Shown here: positions 10,866-23,388 of the stretch, piece after piece
How positions within the stretch are numbered: the stretch's first letter is position 1
Layout: each line of letters opens with the position of its first letter
Source: Helichrysum umbraculigerum
Taxonomy: Eukaryota > Streptophyta > Magnoliopsida > Asterales > Asteraceae
DNA: 64,000 nucleotides
Assembly: GCA_949592205.1 (NCBI GenBank)
Contig: CATIUR010000004.1
Location: forward strand, 10,214,001-10,278,000
Reading direction: 5' to 3'
Program-made: the position numbers and the translations under genes
Notes under the pieces: model-generated
What the model was told of the DNA's origin: nothing
What the model saw: only the letters and a program-made list of their open reading frames with translations
Databases searched by the model: none

Positions 10866-13800
10866 TTGAGTCAACAACAATCTCTAATTCGACAGATCGA
10901 AGATGACGATAACGGAGTAATTAGTGAAGATGATTTGATGGACGCGGTTGAGTTACCATTTTCAGCTGCTATTGTTACTAAAATTATGAGATCGTCTGGT
11001 TGCAGTGGTGGTGCGGTTACTAGGGTAGAGTTGCTAGGTAATAATAAATCGGAACGTGAATCGTGCAGTAGCTCATTTCATCCAGATAAAGGTAGTTCTT
11101 TTGTCTGTAAGTTGTTTAATTGAGATCTGTTTCAGTTTGATTTTACTTTTGTGTGTTACTTTTTAATGTTGATGTGTAACCTAGGGTTTTTTGGTTTATG
11201 AAATTTGGGGGATATTATTTGTGGTGAATGACATGGTATGGAGTTTGCTTATTAGGGCAAAATTACATTTTTTGTGTAGTGATGGAGTGATATAATGGAT
11301 ATGTATATATTTGCTGTATAAGTTACTTTATTTACATTGACGAGTAGTAATGTGGTTTTAGGTTTTGGTTTGAAAGAGTTCCAGTGTACATATTATTTAT
11401 TTGTTGTTCGAATAAATTAATGACGGAACCGGAGCTGAATTGATTGAATCGTGAGAGAAACTGAGGATTTCAGGGAAGGCGACGATTTGTATGACAGAAC
11501 CGACGTTATTAGGCTTTAAAAGATATTTTTAATCTTTATTTTCGACTTCCCTGCATTTTTCTTGATCCACTTTTTTATCTGTTATGTTACAAAACTGTAG
11601 AGATATGAGATTCAGACAAGCAGTCACACAGTTAACGGGAAGTAAACAAGGCACTCAGTACAAAGATTTTACTCCGTACGTTGTTTGGTCCAGGATAGAC
11701 CTACGCCACGACCTCAGTATAAAACACGCTTGGTATTTGGGTTAGGGTTTAACAAAGATGATAATATGGGAGAACTGTCCATCTAGGCATGGTTTATAAT
11801 ACTTATTCTTCCTGGGGTGCCAAATGCATTGAAACCCCAGGAGGTGCACTGCCCCTTTGACCCCTGCTACCTAATCCCCTTCTAGGTGCTAAAACCCCTG
11901 GACTTCCACAAGTGGCAAACAAACGGCAATCTATCATCATCTGTTACACCTGTGCATCACTGTCTCAGAACTTGCCTTCCAACTGCCTGAGAAAGGGTCT
12001 TGTACTTCTAAAAAAAGAGTGTACTGATCAAAATGGAGTGATATTTGGGTTATTGTTTTATTGTTTCTGTTGCTGTTCATTAATTCATTATGTATTAGCT
12101 AGAAAATTAGAATCAGCATATCTGTAGATTGATTTGTAACACAAGCTTCAGATACACATCAAACTGCCTTATAAGTTTTAACGTTCCAATGTTGGCTTAA
12201 TTACTTTCTGTTTTCGTTCTATTGTTGGTGCCCTAATTGTAGTATAAAACATCCTTTGTTCTTTTAATTTAATTTAGTGTCATTTTTTCACCCTGCCAAA
12301 TACATAATTTCCTGTTTTTTAGTATGTAATGTATCTATGCACACGTCACATGTGATAGATGAAATAAGTATTAGGGTAAGATCTGCGAATTTTGCTCTTA
12401 TATTGAGTTTTGACTGAATACCATATTTACTTACTTTTTACAATGTGCTTAGTGCCTATATGAACAATTGCATTACTATTTACATTGGGCTGAGTTTCTA
12501 ACACTTATACGAACCATTGAACTTGGTTATGACAGATAACAACTGTAATGTGAATGGTTCAAGACCAGCTTTCTGGAACAAGATGTCAGATGAGGACCTC
12601 TACAGGCAAACTGGTCAAGCATTCCTTGACCAGGATATGGGATCTGTTTCAGAGGCTAAACATTTACAGCGAAAATCTGGGAAGGCAGCCAGAAGTAATG
12701 GCAGTTCTAGAAGATCGCGAGTAGCACATATGGAAGCTTCTATGAATGTAACAGGAGCAGTTGATGTGCATGATCTACCGAAGGACCTAGGATCTTATTC
12801 CGGAAAATACAACATTGCAGGTAAAAAGCATCTTACTTTAGAGTACATAAAGATTTTGTGCGGTTGTCTCTATATTTTGGCTGACTTTTTATAGATACAG
12901 AGAAAAAGCTGAAAACAACTGTCTCTGGGAAGCGAAGTGATAAAAGAAATGGTAAACTTCCCAAGAACAAATGTGATTCTTTTTCTGTAAAGGCTGGCTT
13001 GTCAAGTTTCAGTTCAGCTGCTGGTGGAAATAACATACTCGGTATTCCTGATTATTATAATACTTCGTAGATTATTATGTGCATGTAATGTATTTGATAT
13101 TTTTACCTATTTTGGTAATGCTTTTGAATTTGTGGTCTAGGTGTATATGGTTCAAAACATGATATTTGTGATTTTGGAAAGCAAGTAGATGAGGTATCAT
13201 TGAATGAGCTCCTTAATGGTAGTTATAAGTGTCGCAATTCCATCAAAGAAAAGGAAAAGAAAACAGAAGCTTTGAATGGAAGTATTTTGTCATCCGTTAG
13301 AGAGGCTTGCTCAATTCTTCACCTCCAGAAGCCTAGTAAAACCCCAAATGTGGTAGCTTCAGATGGTGCTTATAACCATAATGCATCTTGCTTACCAAAC
13401 TCTGTCATTTCTGGAGCTACCACAAATGATGACAACGAAGGGGTTCCTGCAAACCCATCTTCTTGTAACAAGGTTAGTTTATTTATTATTATTTTTTTAA
13501 AAACTAGAAGTCTACCAAATTTGCTTGGAGTTTGTTATACGGAAAGACGCTGCAACATTGTTTACATCAGAAAGTTTATTACTAAGCATTGACTGCTAGA
13601 ATTTGTCATATTAGAGTGGCTTATATGATATTCAATGTGTGTTGATGCCTGTACGAACAACTATGTGTCTTTGAGGGATGATGTGCTAGATCTCGGGACA
13701 AACCTAGTAGGAACAAACCTACCTATACTTCAAACTTAAAAAACTAGATTTGGCTCTCGAAGATGGGTATCTAATGTATCTATGCATGCCAATAGGTCGT

Positions 13801-16800
13801 TCTTGATGTACATGATATCTGATCCGATCCATATAGATGATCTGGCAGATCAAAGAATGTGATTATCTAATCAATAGATTGATCCACTTAAGCTAGTCAT
13901 TAATTGGGTTGATCTGTTTAGCAAAAAGGTAGCATTTTTTTATACTTTCTAATTTTTTATAAGTAATAAAGATATCAGTGTTGTAAAAAACGGCCTAGTC
14001 GGCCGAGTACTCGGGGTGTACTCGGGAAACGGCATTGGCCCGTGGCGACTCGGGGCTAGTCGGTCAAAAAACGGTCAACCGAGGTCAACGCGGTCAAAGT
14101 CGGGGTGTACTCGGATTACACGGGCCAAGTCGGTCCAAGTCGGTCAAACTCGGTCAAATGGTCAAAGTCGGTCAATTTATGTACAGAGGTTTATTTGAAG
14201 TGTTTTGCAGCTTTTTTTCAACTTTAAATATTTAAATGGGAATTATTTTGTGCTTTTGCAGTTTTTGCACATGCATTACTACCACCCCCACCCCCTGCAG
14301 CTTTTTTCAACTTTAAATGGGCTAATCAGGTTTCTATTTCATATATTTGAACATATAACATTGAAAATTATTAATTAAATGTAAAAAAGTCAACAAAAGT
14401 CAAAATCCGAGTACACCCCGACTAGGCCGATTACTCCTTGGAAAGCCCTTACCGAGTACACCCCGACTAGCGTCTTTTTCAACCATGAAAGATATTGTCT
14501 ATAAAAAACTATCATTATAAGTGATTCTTTGATAAAAAAGGACAAAACAAAAATACAAAGAGTATATAGAAATAGAATTAAGAAAGAGGGAGGTTGGAAG
14601 GCGAGTGGTTGAAGGGGGTTGGGCATGGTGGGAAGGATGAGGAGAGGGTCTAGATTAAAAATCAGTGTGTCATGATCCAGGTGTCTAGATTTGTTAGGTC
14701 ATGGTAACGCTCCATTTGGTTTGGTTATGCTCATATCAGATTATTAACTGGATCCGATTTGTATATGATCCATTGACAGTTGCTTTGTTGTTTGCTTATG
14801 TAAGGTTGAAAGTCCTTCGTGCGCTCTTACTGATGACCATGCCAATATCCTTCAATTTCCGTTGGTTTCTCCAAAGGATGTTTTGGACCGTCTAGCTCTT
14901 CCACCTCCCAAGGATCTTGATCTTATGCTTCTCGACAGTATGAAGCCTACTTCAACCTCAAAAGGTAATCTTTATATTCATTTAGGCATTTAGCCATAAC
15001 CAATGCCACATACTTTGAAACTAATATGCTGTTACCGTACCTTATTAATGGCAGTACAAAATGGAGGCAGTTTACCAACATTTCCTTGGTCACATGTCTC
15101 TGGGCGGGATTTTAAATCTAATCCTGATGTGGTTAAGTCAACAAGCAAGAGTACTTGTCAAGGTAGATGGGTCAGAATGGGGAAATCGACCACTTCTTTA
15201 TGGGAAGCTACTGCAATCAGTTATCTTGCAGATTTTCAGTCCCTGACTTATAATCAGAGCCTTGTTCCGTTAGAATGTCAACAGCCAGGCCCAATTGAAA
15301 AGGAGAAATCTCCTATGCTATCGATCAGCAATACGACTTCTGATCGAGGGGTAACACCTTCCGCTCCTCGTACAACAGCTTCTAAAAGTTCAGGTGAAAT
15401 TTCTTTGTTTCCCTCATTTGATTTTATAATTTATATTGATGATATGAATATGTTATCGTTGCTAAGTTGCATGCCTAAAGTCGGTATATTGCCAATAAGT
15501 CGCATGTTGTGCTACGATAAGTTATGTGGTGATCACTCTTATATATCATCTATCCGAAACTCAATTTTCTCTTGTGCTTAACTAAATCGCCTAAGTAATT
15601 AAATTTTTTTAGAAACCTAGAGTTTAAGCTTGAACACATGAGAAGAGCCAAGCTGGTATACTCTTGAGCCTAACTGACGGATTCAAGGTTGAAATACTAA
15701 GTTCCTTAACTTGAGTTGAATCCTATAACGGCCATAGCTAAGCAAGCCGAACTCAAGCAACTTATTGGTTCAGAGCAAGTTGTTTCACATCCATTTATGA
15801 GATTTCTTATCTACACTTTCTATGAAGCATAGGGACAGATGTTGGTCAACATTCTATTTACTAATAACCGGGGTGGAAGATAGTACCATAATGCGTTATT
15901 TATTCAAGCATTTATATAGTCTTTTGTTTTGAGCTGTTATTGTCTCATGTTACCTCAAAGCTGAATGTCTGCCAAATACCGGTATGGCTCACCTGAAACC
16001 CTTGTCGGCTAAATGGCGTTTTCTCAATTGAAAGACTTTATAGCTTGTTAAGAACTCGATGTATAAAGCACATTTGAACTTACGAACTAGGGGTAGCAAA
16101 TAAACATGCTAGTCAGGTTTGGTAACAAGGCTAGGTTGACCATACAAATACTTATTTGTAAATTTTTAAAAGTTATATGGGAATATATCAATATATGCTT
16201 CAAAAAAGTAACAAAACCTGTAATTACAACTAGAAGACACCCGCGCCAAGTAGCGGAATTCGAAGATTGTTATCAATGATATCGGTATTTCGTTAATTGT
16301 AGTATGATCATCTAACGGTTTTTTTTGTTAGTAAAACAAATTGGTAATGGTTAACGTGTGGTAGTAGTGAAATCAAACTACTTAGGATTCATATATTTTT
16401 CATAATTCTAATATGGAAGGTGTTTTGATTTGTTAATTATGTATACTTTTCATAATTCTAATGTGGAAGGTGTTTTAATATGTTAATTATGTAATTAATG
16501 GTTATAGTTCTAATATTTTATGAGTTGGTATAAGGGGTATAATAGGAATTTCGCATCTTTAAAATTTAAGTTCTGAAGAGAAAATGTATAAACCCTTTAT
16601 AAGGGTGTTAGATAATAGTCTAACTGCTTGAATTAAACAGTTAAGAGGTTGTCAACTTATTTTTTAATTTGACCTGTTCGGGAGAAACCATAACCCAAAT
16701 CGACCCATTTATATGTATATTGCTCAAAACTCAATCTTCTACCTTACTATCTGTACCATAGTCACATAGATCGCGGTACAGGAACGAGGATCGGGAATGC

Positions 16801-18610
16801 GGTTCGCTAATTTCTAAAATTCGGTACGAAGGGGGGTAGGCTCATTCCGGATCGCTTCGGTACGATGTACCATATAACATGGTACGGTGTACCCAGTAAG
16901 TAATAATATTAATTTCCTATATTTTTTATAAATCTACAAGTCACAACCAATTTACCAAACTTCATACTATATTAATATCAATACTTTCAAAATTGTGGTT
17001 AACACTTAATACTTAGTACTCAAAATTTCAAATAAACAGTAAACAAAATTAAATGAAAACAGTAAACCCTTCTAATCTTCATCAAGATTTTCCCATTCCA
17101 TGTCTTCCAATCTCGAACTTGGTCCTTCCTTGTAAGCACTACACCTTCGAATTTCTGCTTTTTTCCCCGGCTGACTTCCAAAAAAGTATGTATTCTAGAA
17201 AATGAGCTGGTAAACTGCAACTTGCAGTGCTTACACACCCAAACTTTTGCTCCCCCTGCGTTTTTGCTATTTCCGGCTCCAACAAATGTTACCTCATCAA
17301 GCAGTGGTATTGATTCATCTTTTTGTTGTGACGATGCCTGTGGCTGTGTTTCAGATGGTGTATGAGGAAATTGAGTTTCACTGACATGCTCTTCATCATC
17401 AAACACCATTTTTTCAGTGAGTTAACAAGATTTAAAAAAAAAACAGAGAAGGGAGGTCTGATATATGAAATTGAAAATTCTAAACATATCAATAGATGCT
17501 GGGATGTGAAATTAATCATCATTTATGGTTGAGAAGTGTGAAATCAGATGCTAGATACAGGGAATCGATGCGTCAAATGCTCCAATCGTTCAAAATCGCC
17601 GATTGGAATGGACCGCCGCTGACTGTTGGACTCCAATCGTTCAAAATCGCGTTCCTGTATGTGATAAATCGTATAATTACGCGTTCCAAATACCAAATTG
17701 AAGACCGATTGGATCGATTTGACCATCGATTTGGACCGCCGTTGACCACCGTTTCGAACGCGATTGGGAGAGCGACTGGAACGCGATTGTACCGCGATCG
17801 GGAACGTGCGATCCAGATCGCAGATCGTGGGTAGTGTAGCGATTTATGTGACTATGATCTGTACATCAATTTGTTTCAGCTGTTCAACCCATTCTAGTTA
17901 TATCTTGGATTTGAACCTTTTGCGATAGAAAGACAACACAAATTGACCCCTTCATAAGTAGTGGTGCCGACATTGCATCTTTAGGTGATGTATTAAATCT
18001 TCAGACATATTGTACATCCAAAAATGTTTCAATCTAGCAACCACCATTTCCATGACTTTCTACGTGTTCTTCCACAGCTGGGAGTTCATCAAGGGAAGTG
18101 GCTGCTGCTCAAACATTATGCAACATTGCAGCTCAATACCGAAAGCAAGACCAAGAAGTGATGGCTAGATGGCAAAAGAAATCTTCGCAGAAAGTCATAA
18201 GGGCTAGCAAGTTAACATCAGATGAAAAACTTGAAAAAGCATTATTCGCCATACCAAGTTCAAGACCCGTGGGACACAATAACCTCATCAACGGTCCAAA
18301 TGACGTGAAGTCACATACTCAAAAGAAAGTTAAACTGTCTGCCAACGAGAAAAGCAACGATCTTAGCAACTCTGCCAAAGGACAGTTCCATTGGTCAACC
18401 TCTACACCTCAATCCAGCAGATCATCTCCAAGCAAAATTTTCAAAAATGCATCCATGGAATTAAAACACCATGAAAGTAGCAACAGCCCATTGAAGAGGT
18501 CAATTACCACCCCACCTGCAAGATTCCCAAACAAACCTCCGAAGCTCAGAAAACTTGTACCAATGGAGTGGAAAAGCAGGGGTGACCAAAAAGGTAACGG
18601 GAAGTACTAA
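10866..18610 (+). CDS. Uncharacterised plant protein, seven exons
   Basis: Exons by eye: about 10866-11091 (or to 11106, GTAAGT donor), 12536-12820, 12895-13041, 13141-13472, 14805-14964, 15055-15393, 18078-18610. All have GT-AG borders and the phases agree, giving about 670 aa. I do not recognise a named domain. The protein is hydrophilic and rich in Ser, Lys and Asn. Conserved-looking blocks are AFWNKMSDEDLYRQTGQAF (exon 2), SLPTFPWSHVSGRDFKSNPD and STCQGRWVRMG (exon 6), and a basic C-terminus (PARFPNKPPKLRKLVPMEWK). A nuclear or regulatory role is only a guess. The start is unresolved: an ATG at 10856 is out of frame with the long frame, the first in-frame ATG is 10938, and no in-frame ATG lies upstream before a stop. 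Introns 4 and 6 carry hAT elements. Confidence 0.75.
13976..14487. mobile_element. hAT-type MITE in intron 4 (512 bp)
   Basis: The left end CAGTGTTGTAAAAAACGG and the inverted right end CATGGTTGAAAAAGACG are imperfect TIRs followed by CTAGTCGG on both sides. A perfect 8-bp TSD AAAGATAT lies at 13968-13975 and 14488-14495. The interior is packed with AGTCGG and GGGTGTACTCGG motifs in both orientations. There is no transposase frame. Confidence 0.85.
16396..16495. repeat. 50-bp tandem duplication in intron 6
   Basis: Two copies of a unit containing TTTTCATAATTCTAAT, TGGAAGGTGTTTT and TTGTTAATTATGTA follow each other with period 50 and a few substitutions. Confidence 0.8.
16757..17856 (-). mobile_element. 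hAT-type transposon remnant in intron 6 (1100 bp)
   Basis: The left end CATAGTCACATAGATCGC and the inverted right end CATAGTCACATAAATCGC are near-perfect TIRs. An exact 8-bp TSD ATCTGTAC lies at 16749-16756 and 17857-17864. The minus strand carries a BED zinc-finger fragment; the catalytic part of the transposase is missing. Subterminal GATCGCGGTAC / ACCGCGATC-type repeats are dense at both ends. It lies within a 2.7-kb intron of the uncharacterised gene. Confidence 0.9.
17020..17409 (-). pseudogene. BED zinc-finger fragment of a hAT transposase
   Basis: A minus-strand frame of about 129 aa. After a Ser/Gln-rich N-terminus it has KVWVCKHCKLQFTSSFSRIH, matching the start of a BED-type zinc finger of hAT transposases (the C-x2-C pair plus a following His). 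The frame then turns into unrelated sequence (DWKTWNGKILMKIRR), so the second half of the finger and the DDE/dimerisation domains are absent. In full elements this domain binds the transposon ends. Here it is a remnant inside a deletion derivative. Confidence 0.65.
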
Positions 18611-19468
18611 AAGCGCAATTCTTTTGGTTAATTATGTTGTTAGTTCATTGTATCTGCGCTGTTTTATGAATTGGTAGTCCGCTGTACATAATTTTAGGTT
18701 TTATGTAGTATCAGTAGTACAGAAAAAGTTTCCCTTGTTGGGTGTAGATCATGGAAAGAGAGCCTTTGTGGTCTCCTTCGGCTCCCATAATGCTTTGTTG
18801 TAACCATGTATGTAACAGGAGGGATAAAAAGTTTCACCTTTTTTCTTCAAGTTTATCATTCTTTTTGGCGAGTGTTATTATGTTTTAGGCAGGGATGTGC
18901 TGATGTCCAATTCCAGCAATTCCAACAATTGAGGTTGGTGAGGAAAGGTAAGCATGGATGTGCCTTCAAAACTCACATTGATCGAAATGAGAATGTATTC
19001 TTAATATCGTATCTTGTCGTCAAATATATCAAGTAAAAACTTGACTTCTGTTTTCAAATGTGAAGAATAATTCATCTTCCGACAAATTACCAACTTAATA
19101 ATCTTTACAGTTAGCATGCTCCAGTTTTAGTAGACTTACCAAAAATTTTGTAATTCTATTCTTAATCATCACTGTATAGAAGTTAGTTCAGGGCAAATAC
19201 TTAGCATACAACAACACCAAGAATACTACCCAATCCCGCCGAAGGTGGGAATGATGATGAATACATATTAAGAAATATATTGGTAACGTATTGAAGAACA
19301 AAATATATAAGTGGGTATAATCTACTTAAAAGCTTTTGAAAGCATATTTAACGTGTGCATATACCATAATATACGTACCATACATTTTGGTCATTTTCTA
19401 GATGATCATATCTAGCCATTCATTTTATGTCCTATTTTAATTTTCTAACCTAATACAAGAATACATAT
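18611..19468. other. 3' UTR and intergenic DNA before the tRNA gene
   Basis: The 3' UTR of the seven-exon gene probably extends to about 18800 (TTGTAACCATGTATGTAAC). No further gene was recognised. Confidence 0.4.
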
Positions 19469-19541
19469 GGGGATGTAGCTCAGATGGTAGAGCGCTCGCT
19501 TAGCATGCGAGAGGTACGGGGATCGATACCCCGCATCTCCA
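19469..19541 (+). tRNA. tRNA-Ala, anticodon AGC
   Basis: The 73-nt sequence folds into a full cloverleaf. The acceptor stem GGGGATG pairs with CATCTCC (one G-T pair) before the discriminator A. The D arm is GCTC/GAGC, the anticodon stem CTCGC/GCGAG encloses the loop TTAGCAT with anticodon AGC, and the T arm is CGGGG/CCCCG with loop ATCGATA. The internal A and B boxes (TAGCTCAGATGG, GGATCGATACC) are intact. The T-run after the 3' end is a Pol III terminator. There is no intron, and CCA is not encoded, as expected for a nuclear gene. Confidence 0.97.
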
Positions 19542-19855
19542 TTTACTTTTTAAATTCATAAAAGTGATTTATTGAAGTTCGGTTCTTTAATTATTTTGTA
19601 ACTTGTAACCAACTAACCGTGTTGTTGGTTGTGTTTTACACATGACCGTTCTCTCCTTGTTATTTGTCTTCATGTTTCTCTTATCTCAATTCTCAAGTGA
19701 ACTTTAATTCATTTATAAAAAAAAGAGGTGTATGCCATAAGTACATAAGCTAAGCACATCCAATATGATTACCAGAAAGTTCAATTACACTAATAATTTC
19801 TCACTAGTTACCTTTTAATTCGCAAAATTTAATAGAATGCAGTTCCATTTCATAA

Positions 19856-19971
19856 GGGTGTTTGGTTCACCACTGAACTTATTTGCAAGTCATCAAATTC
19901 ATTCTCTCAAAGAAATTCACATTCCTTAAAATTCCAATTCCATCAAAAAGACTTCGCGAATCAAACACACC
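19856..19971. mobile_element. Putative hAT-like MITE (116 bp)
   Basis: It begins GGGTGTTTGGTTCAC and ends GCGAATCAAACACACC, an inverted repeat typical of short hAT MITEs. No convincing 8-bp TSD was found. Confidence 0.5.
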
Positions 19972-19998
19972 ATAAAAGTATTCCATATGGTAATAACA

Positions 19999-20038
19999 TT
20001 TAGGTCGTACATAACTTGTTTCCTATGTACGACCTAAA
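19999..20038. repeat. Perfect 15-bp inverted repeat
   Basis: TTTAGGTCGTACATA is separated by 10 bp from its exact reverse complement. A strong short hairpin of unknown role. Confidence 0.8.
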
Positions 20039-20082
20039 CCAACTTGAAACTAAAGTAAAATAGAGCCCACGAAAATTAAATA

Positions 20083-20244
20083 CTATATATATTTTTTAGA
20101 AAGGCAAGTACTCACACACACCAATACCACGAATATTTACATTAATCCACGAATATATACATTTGTCTCATCCCAAGAACTCGAACCCCCAACCTCTTGG
20201 TTGGAAAGACCACCACGATACCGCTAGGTCAAAGTTCCTTTGAT
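20083..20244 (-). mobile_element. tRNA-derived SINE
   Basis: On the minus strand an A-box-like TGACCTAGCGGTATCGTGG and a B-box GGTTCGAGTTC are spaced as in a tRNA-derived Pol III promoter. The 3' side ends in an A-rich stretch (T-run on plus, 20092-20096). The flanks carry a 12-bp TSD GAAAATTAAATA (20071-20082 and 20245-20256). Confidence 0.8.
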
Positions 20245-20256
20245 GAAAATTAAATA

Positions 20257-22019
20257 TCATAATGTCAAAGTCTACTAAAAGAAATGATAAGGTACACTCA
20301 TCATTCAACTCGATTATACGGTCAATATTGTCAAAGTTACCTTTGTACGAGTAATATTTTAAGTAAATAATATTTAACTCACCATGTTAAAAGGTCAATC
20401 ATGGGTAAACAATTCATACATAAGTCATGATGATAATTTAGTTAGTTTTCTTGTTAAACCTTAACCAACTACCGTACTCAATTGTCGATAAACATATAAC
20501 AATAAACATTCCAATTCTTTTATTTAGTTTATCGATTATCAATCAGCTTAGTTAACTAGTCTTATCATAAACAGATTTAATTTAAAAGCTGAAATTTACA
20601 CATATCTATAAAGGCCCGTTTATATTGTAATGGAGTAGTGACCTGTATTCAAAACTAATTACTCCGTATTTTATTATATATTAATTCATACGATTTTAGA
20701 AGCTTCTATTGTTAATTATTATATCTCAAAAATGGAGTTGTCTGATAATATAATATTTAATTTTAAATTTATATAACAAATTCTGTATTTCAATTTTCAC
20801 CTAATATGAGACATTCTTTGAATACACGTTAACGTTTAAGTACTTTATATATGCTCTATCTGAAATGAAAGTAATTAATTATGCCATATAATTCTTTCGT
20901 ATACAAAATTGCTTTAATCTCCATGCTTAGAAAAACCGTTTCAATTTAGGGGATAACATCTATGTTGTTAACCGAGCAAATGTCGAGTATAGGGGAGAGT
21001 ATAGAATTTGAAAGTATTTACAGTTTTCGTCCATCGAGTTTTAATACTCGTATATTCACAAGTAATCTCTCTTTTTAGTCTTAGTTGCGCATAAGATTTC
21101 CGCTTTAATTAATCTGATGTACGACCATTTCGTGCTTAGATTAACTTAATTATATCAATATTCGTTTTGTTATTTAATTTATAATTTTTTAACCATGGAT
21201 AACTTTATACAATGTACATATACAATTATAACTTAAAAGAAAATATCAGGAAATTAAGGAGGTACGTAATGCGTAATTGGTAAGACAGTGACTACATAAC
21301 AAAACTTGGGTATTATCTTGACTTTAGTTATATACTTTTTTTCACCTTTTTATATCATCTTTTAGATTAGATTCGTACTCAACACATCAAGGTGACATCC
21401 ATATATTATATTCAATAAATGATTTATTTGTAAAAATATGCATGGCGTATATTCTTTTTAATGTATACATACATACGTCATATAGCTCAAATGCATGTAT
21501 ATCTCTCGTAGGTAAATATAATATTGCTATATATTAGACATGTATTTTTCATACGATATTAAAAATATGTGTCTGATTTAAACGATGATGTTTATAACTT
21601 ATACCATGGTTATTTATAAAGTATATACACATCACTTGCAAAGTTTTATATAGTACTAGGCTACTAGCTAGTAGTAATTTATTAATTTGGGGTTGGTCAA
21701 ATTTTGACTTGGGATGGGTAGTAGGATTATGTACGAATTAAAGGATCTTCTAGAAATGCCACCTACTTTTTATTGATATTATTTTTATATTCAAGGTTGA
21801 TGTTGATGATTCTACTTGTATAACACGGTTGTTTGAATACATTCGTTTTGATTCATTTTGAAAAGTGATACATATGTATAACTAAATAAGTTAAAAAAAG
21901 TCGAATAGAGAGTGACACATGACACATTTAACAAATAAGAAAATGAGCGAAGAGTATCAGTTAACATGTGAATTATATCCAGGTCTATAAATTGGATCTA
22001 TATACATCAATATTCGTTA
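20257..22019. other. AT-rich intergenic DNA, no gene seen
   Basis: No convincing ORF, RNA gene or transposon terminus was recognised. Confidence 0.5.
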
Positions 22020-22030
22020 TTTTTGTATTT

Positions 22031-22188
22031 TAAACGAGTAAACGGAGTAGGTTTTCGCTATTCATATTACCCGGGGACGACGAATATTTTTATTCAAATG
22101 TACATGGCTCCAAGATATGTTACTAGTGAGGTTTGAACCTGAGATATTTTGTAAGCATATTAGAACGCCAACCACTAGATTGTGATGG
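22031..22188 (-). mobile_element. tRNA-derived SINE
   Basis: The minus strand shows an A-box-like ATCTAGTGGTTGGCG and a B-box GGTTCAAACCTC. The flanking TSD is TTTTTGTATTT (22020-22030 and 22189-22199). Confidence 0.7.
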
Positions 22189-22486
22189 TTTTTGTATTTA
22201 TAATATAATGAATATTTACCTATAAACATATATATATGTATGTATACTTGAGTTATAAATAATTTTTTATTTTATCTTGGGGGTGGGAGTCATTGTCAAG
22301 CTTCCATTCCATCTTTATATATACAAGAAAGATTCTCAAGCAATTACTCAAAACCACTCCTTTTGTAACAAACAAAACAAACGAATTTCACTTCTCTACG
22401 TGGATTTTAATAATTTTATATAAATATATATTTGTTGTGAAAGAATATATATAGATTGAAAATTATAATTTATAAGTATATATATA

Positions 22487-22690
22487 AAAAAAGGTTATTG
22501 GAGGGAACCTTTAACCCCGGATCCGTAGATCCACGGAGCCCCACCCGCAAAAGGCAACCGGTCCGGCTAAACACCTGGCCCCAGTGACCCCACACACGGA
22601 GCATGGGATTTTTTGTACTCCCAGAGGCTTGAACCCGGGTGGGGCGTGGGGATTTGCGGCGGCGGTACCACTGAGGCAAAGCCCCATTGG
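22487..22690 (-). mobile_element. tRNA-derived SINE, GC-rich family
   Basis: The minus strand has TTTGCCTCAGTGGTACC (A box) and GGGTTCAAGCCTC (B box), then a GC-rich body ending in A's (plus-strand side 22487-22492). The TSD TAAGTATATATATA occurs at 22473-22486 and 22691-22704. The body differs from the other SINEs. Chance ORFs across it are not genes. Confidence 0.75.
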
Positions 22691-22693
22691 TAA

Positions 22694-22695
<2 letters not shown>

Positions 22696-22773
<78 letters not shown>
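22696..22773. repeat. (TA)n microsatellite
   Basis: About 39 uninterrupted TA units, overlapping the right TSD of the SINE. Confidence 0.97.
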
Positions 22774-22775
<2 letters not shown>

Positions 22776-23077
22776 GTCAATGGAAGTATGGTATCACGAT
22801 TACATACGATCAATGCTATTCTATAATGTTGGATGATGAACAAACTATAGATATTTTCTTGAAATTCTTTAAAATCCAAACGTAACTTGTTTGCTTTGTA
22901 AGTATTATTAACTCTTATTTAAATAATCATCATCATAAAGTAATATTCAAATTCCATAGACAGTAATTAAAGGTGATTAATTTGTGTTTGTGATTGCATA
23001 ATATTAATTATTCATAATCACTCACTCAATTAGTATTCAAAACTCAAAAGTATTCTTACAAAGTGACTATATATTAA

Positions 23078-23385
23078 GAGCATGTGTCACTTTTATTTCA
23101 ATTTTGACACTTCAGCATCAACTCATCACTTCTCAAACTAATACACAACTAATATATACAACGATATCAACATTGATTGTATCACTTTAATTTTTGAGTT
23201 TCACATTTAACAATATACATTTATTCCTATACACAAAACTAAACAAAAATAAATGGATGCAATTGGTTTTCTCGTCGCTTTCCCGATGCGTCTCAACCGA
23301 CGCACCCCAATGACACGCCGGTGCCATCGGTGTCGCCAAATCAATGTGCGTCAGTTAGCAACCGACGCTCATGATGGGAATGGTC
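23078..23385. mobile_element. Tourist/Harbinger-like MITE (308 bp)
   Basis: The left end GAGCATGTGTCAC and the inverted right end GACCATTCCCATCATG are imperfect TIRs, with TAA on both sides (23075-23077 and 23386-23388). The interior has ACCGACGC and GTCGG repeats like the Harbinger elements of this window. There is no ORF. Confidence 0.6.
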
Positions 23386-23388
23386 TAA

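Noticed and set aside
17496..17834. 112-aa plus-strand ORF
   Set aside because: Lies in the subterminal repeats of the hAT element; no protein features.
22470..22879. ORFs with YIYIYI runs on both strands
   Set aside because: Produced by the (TA)n microsatellite and the GC-rich SINE.
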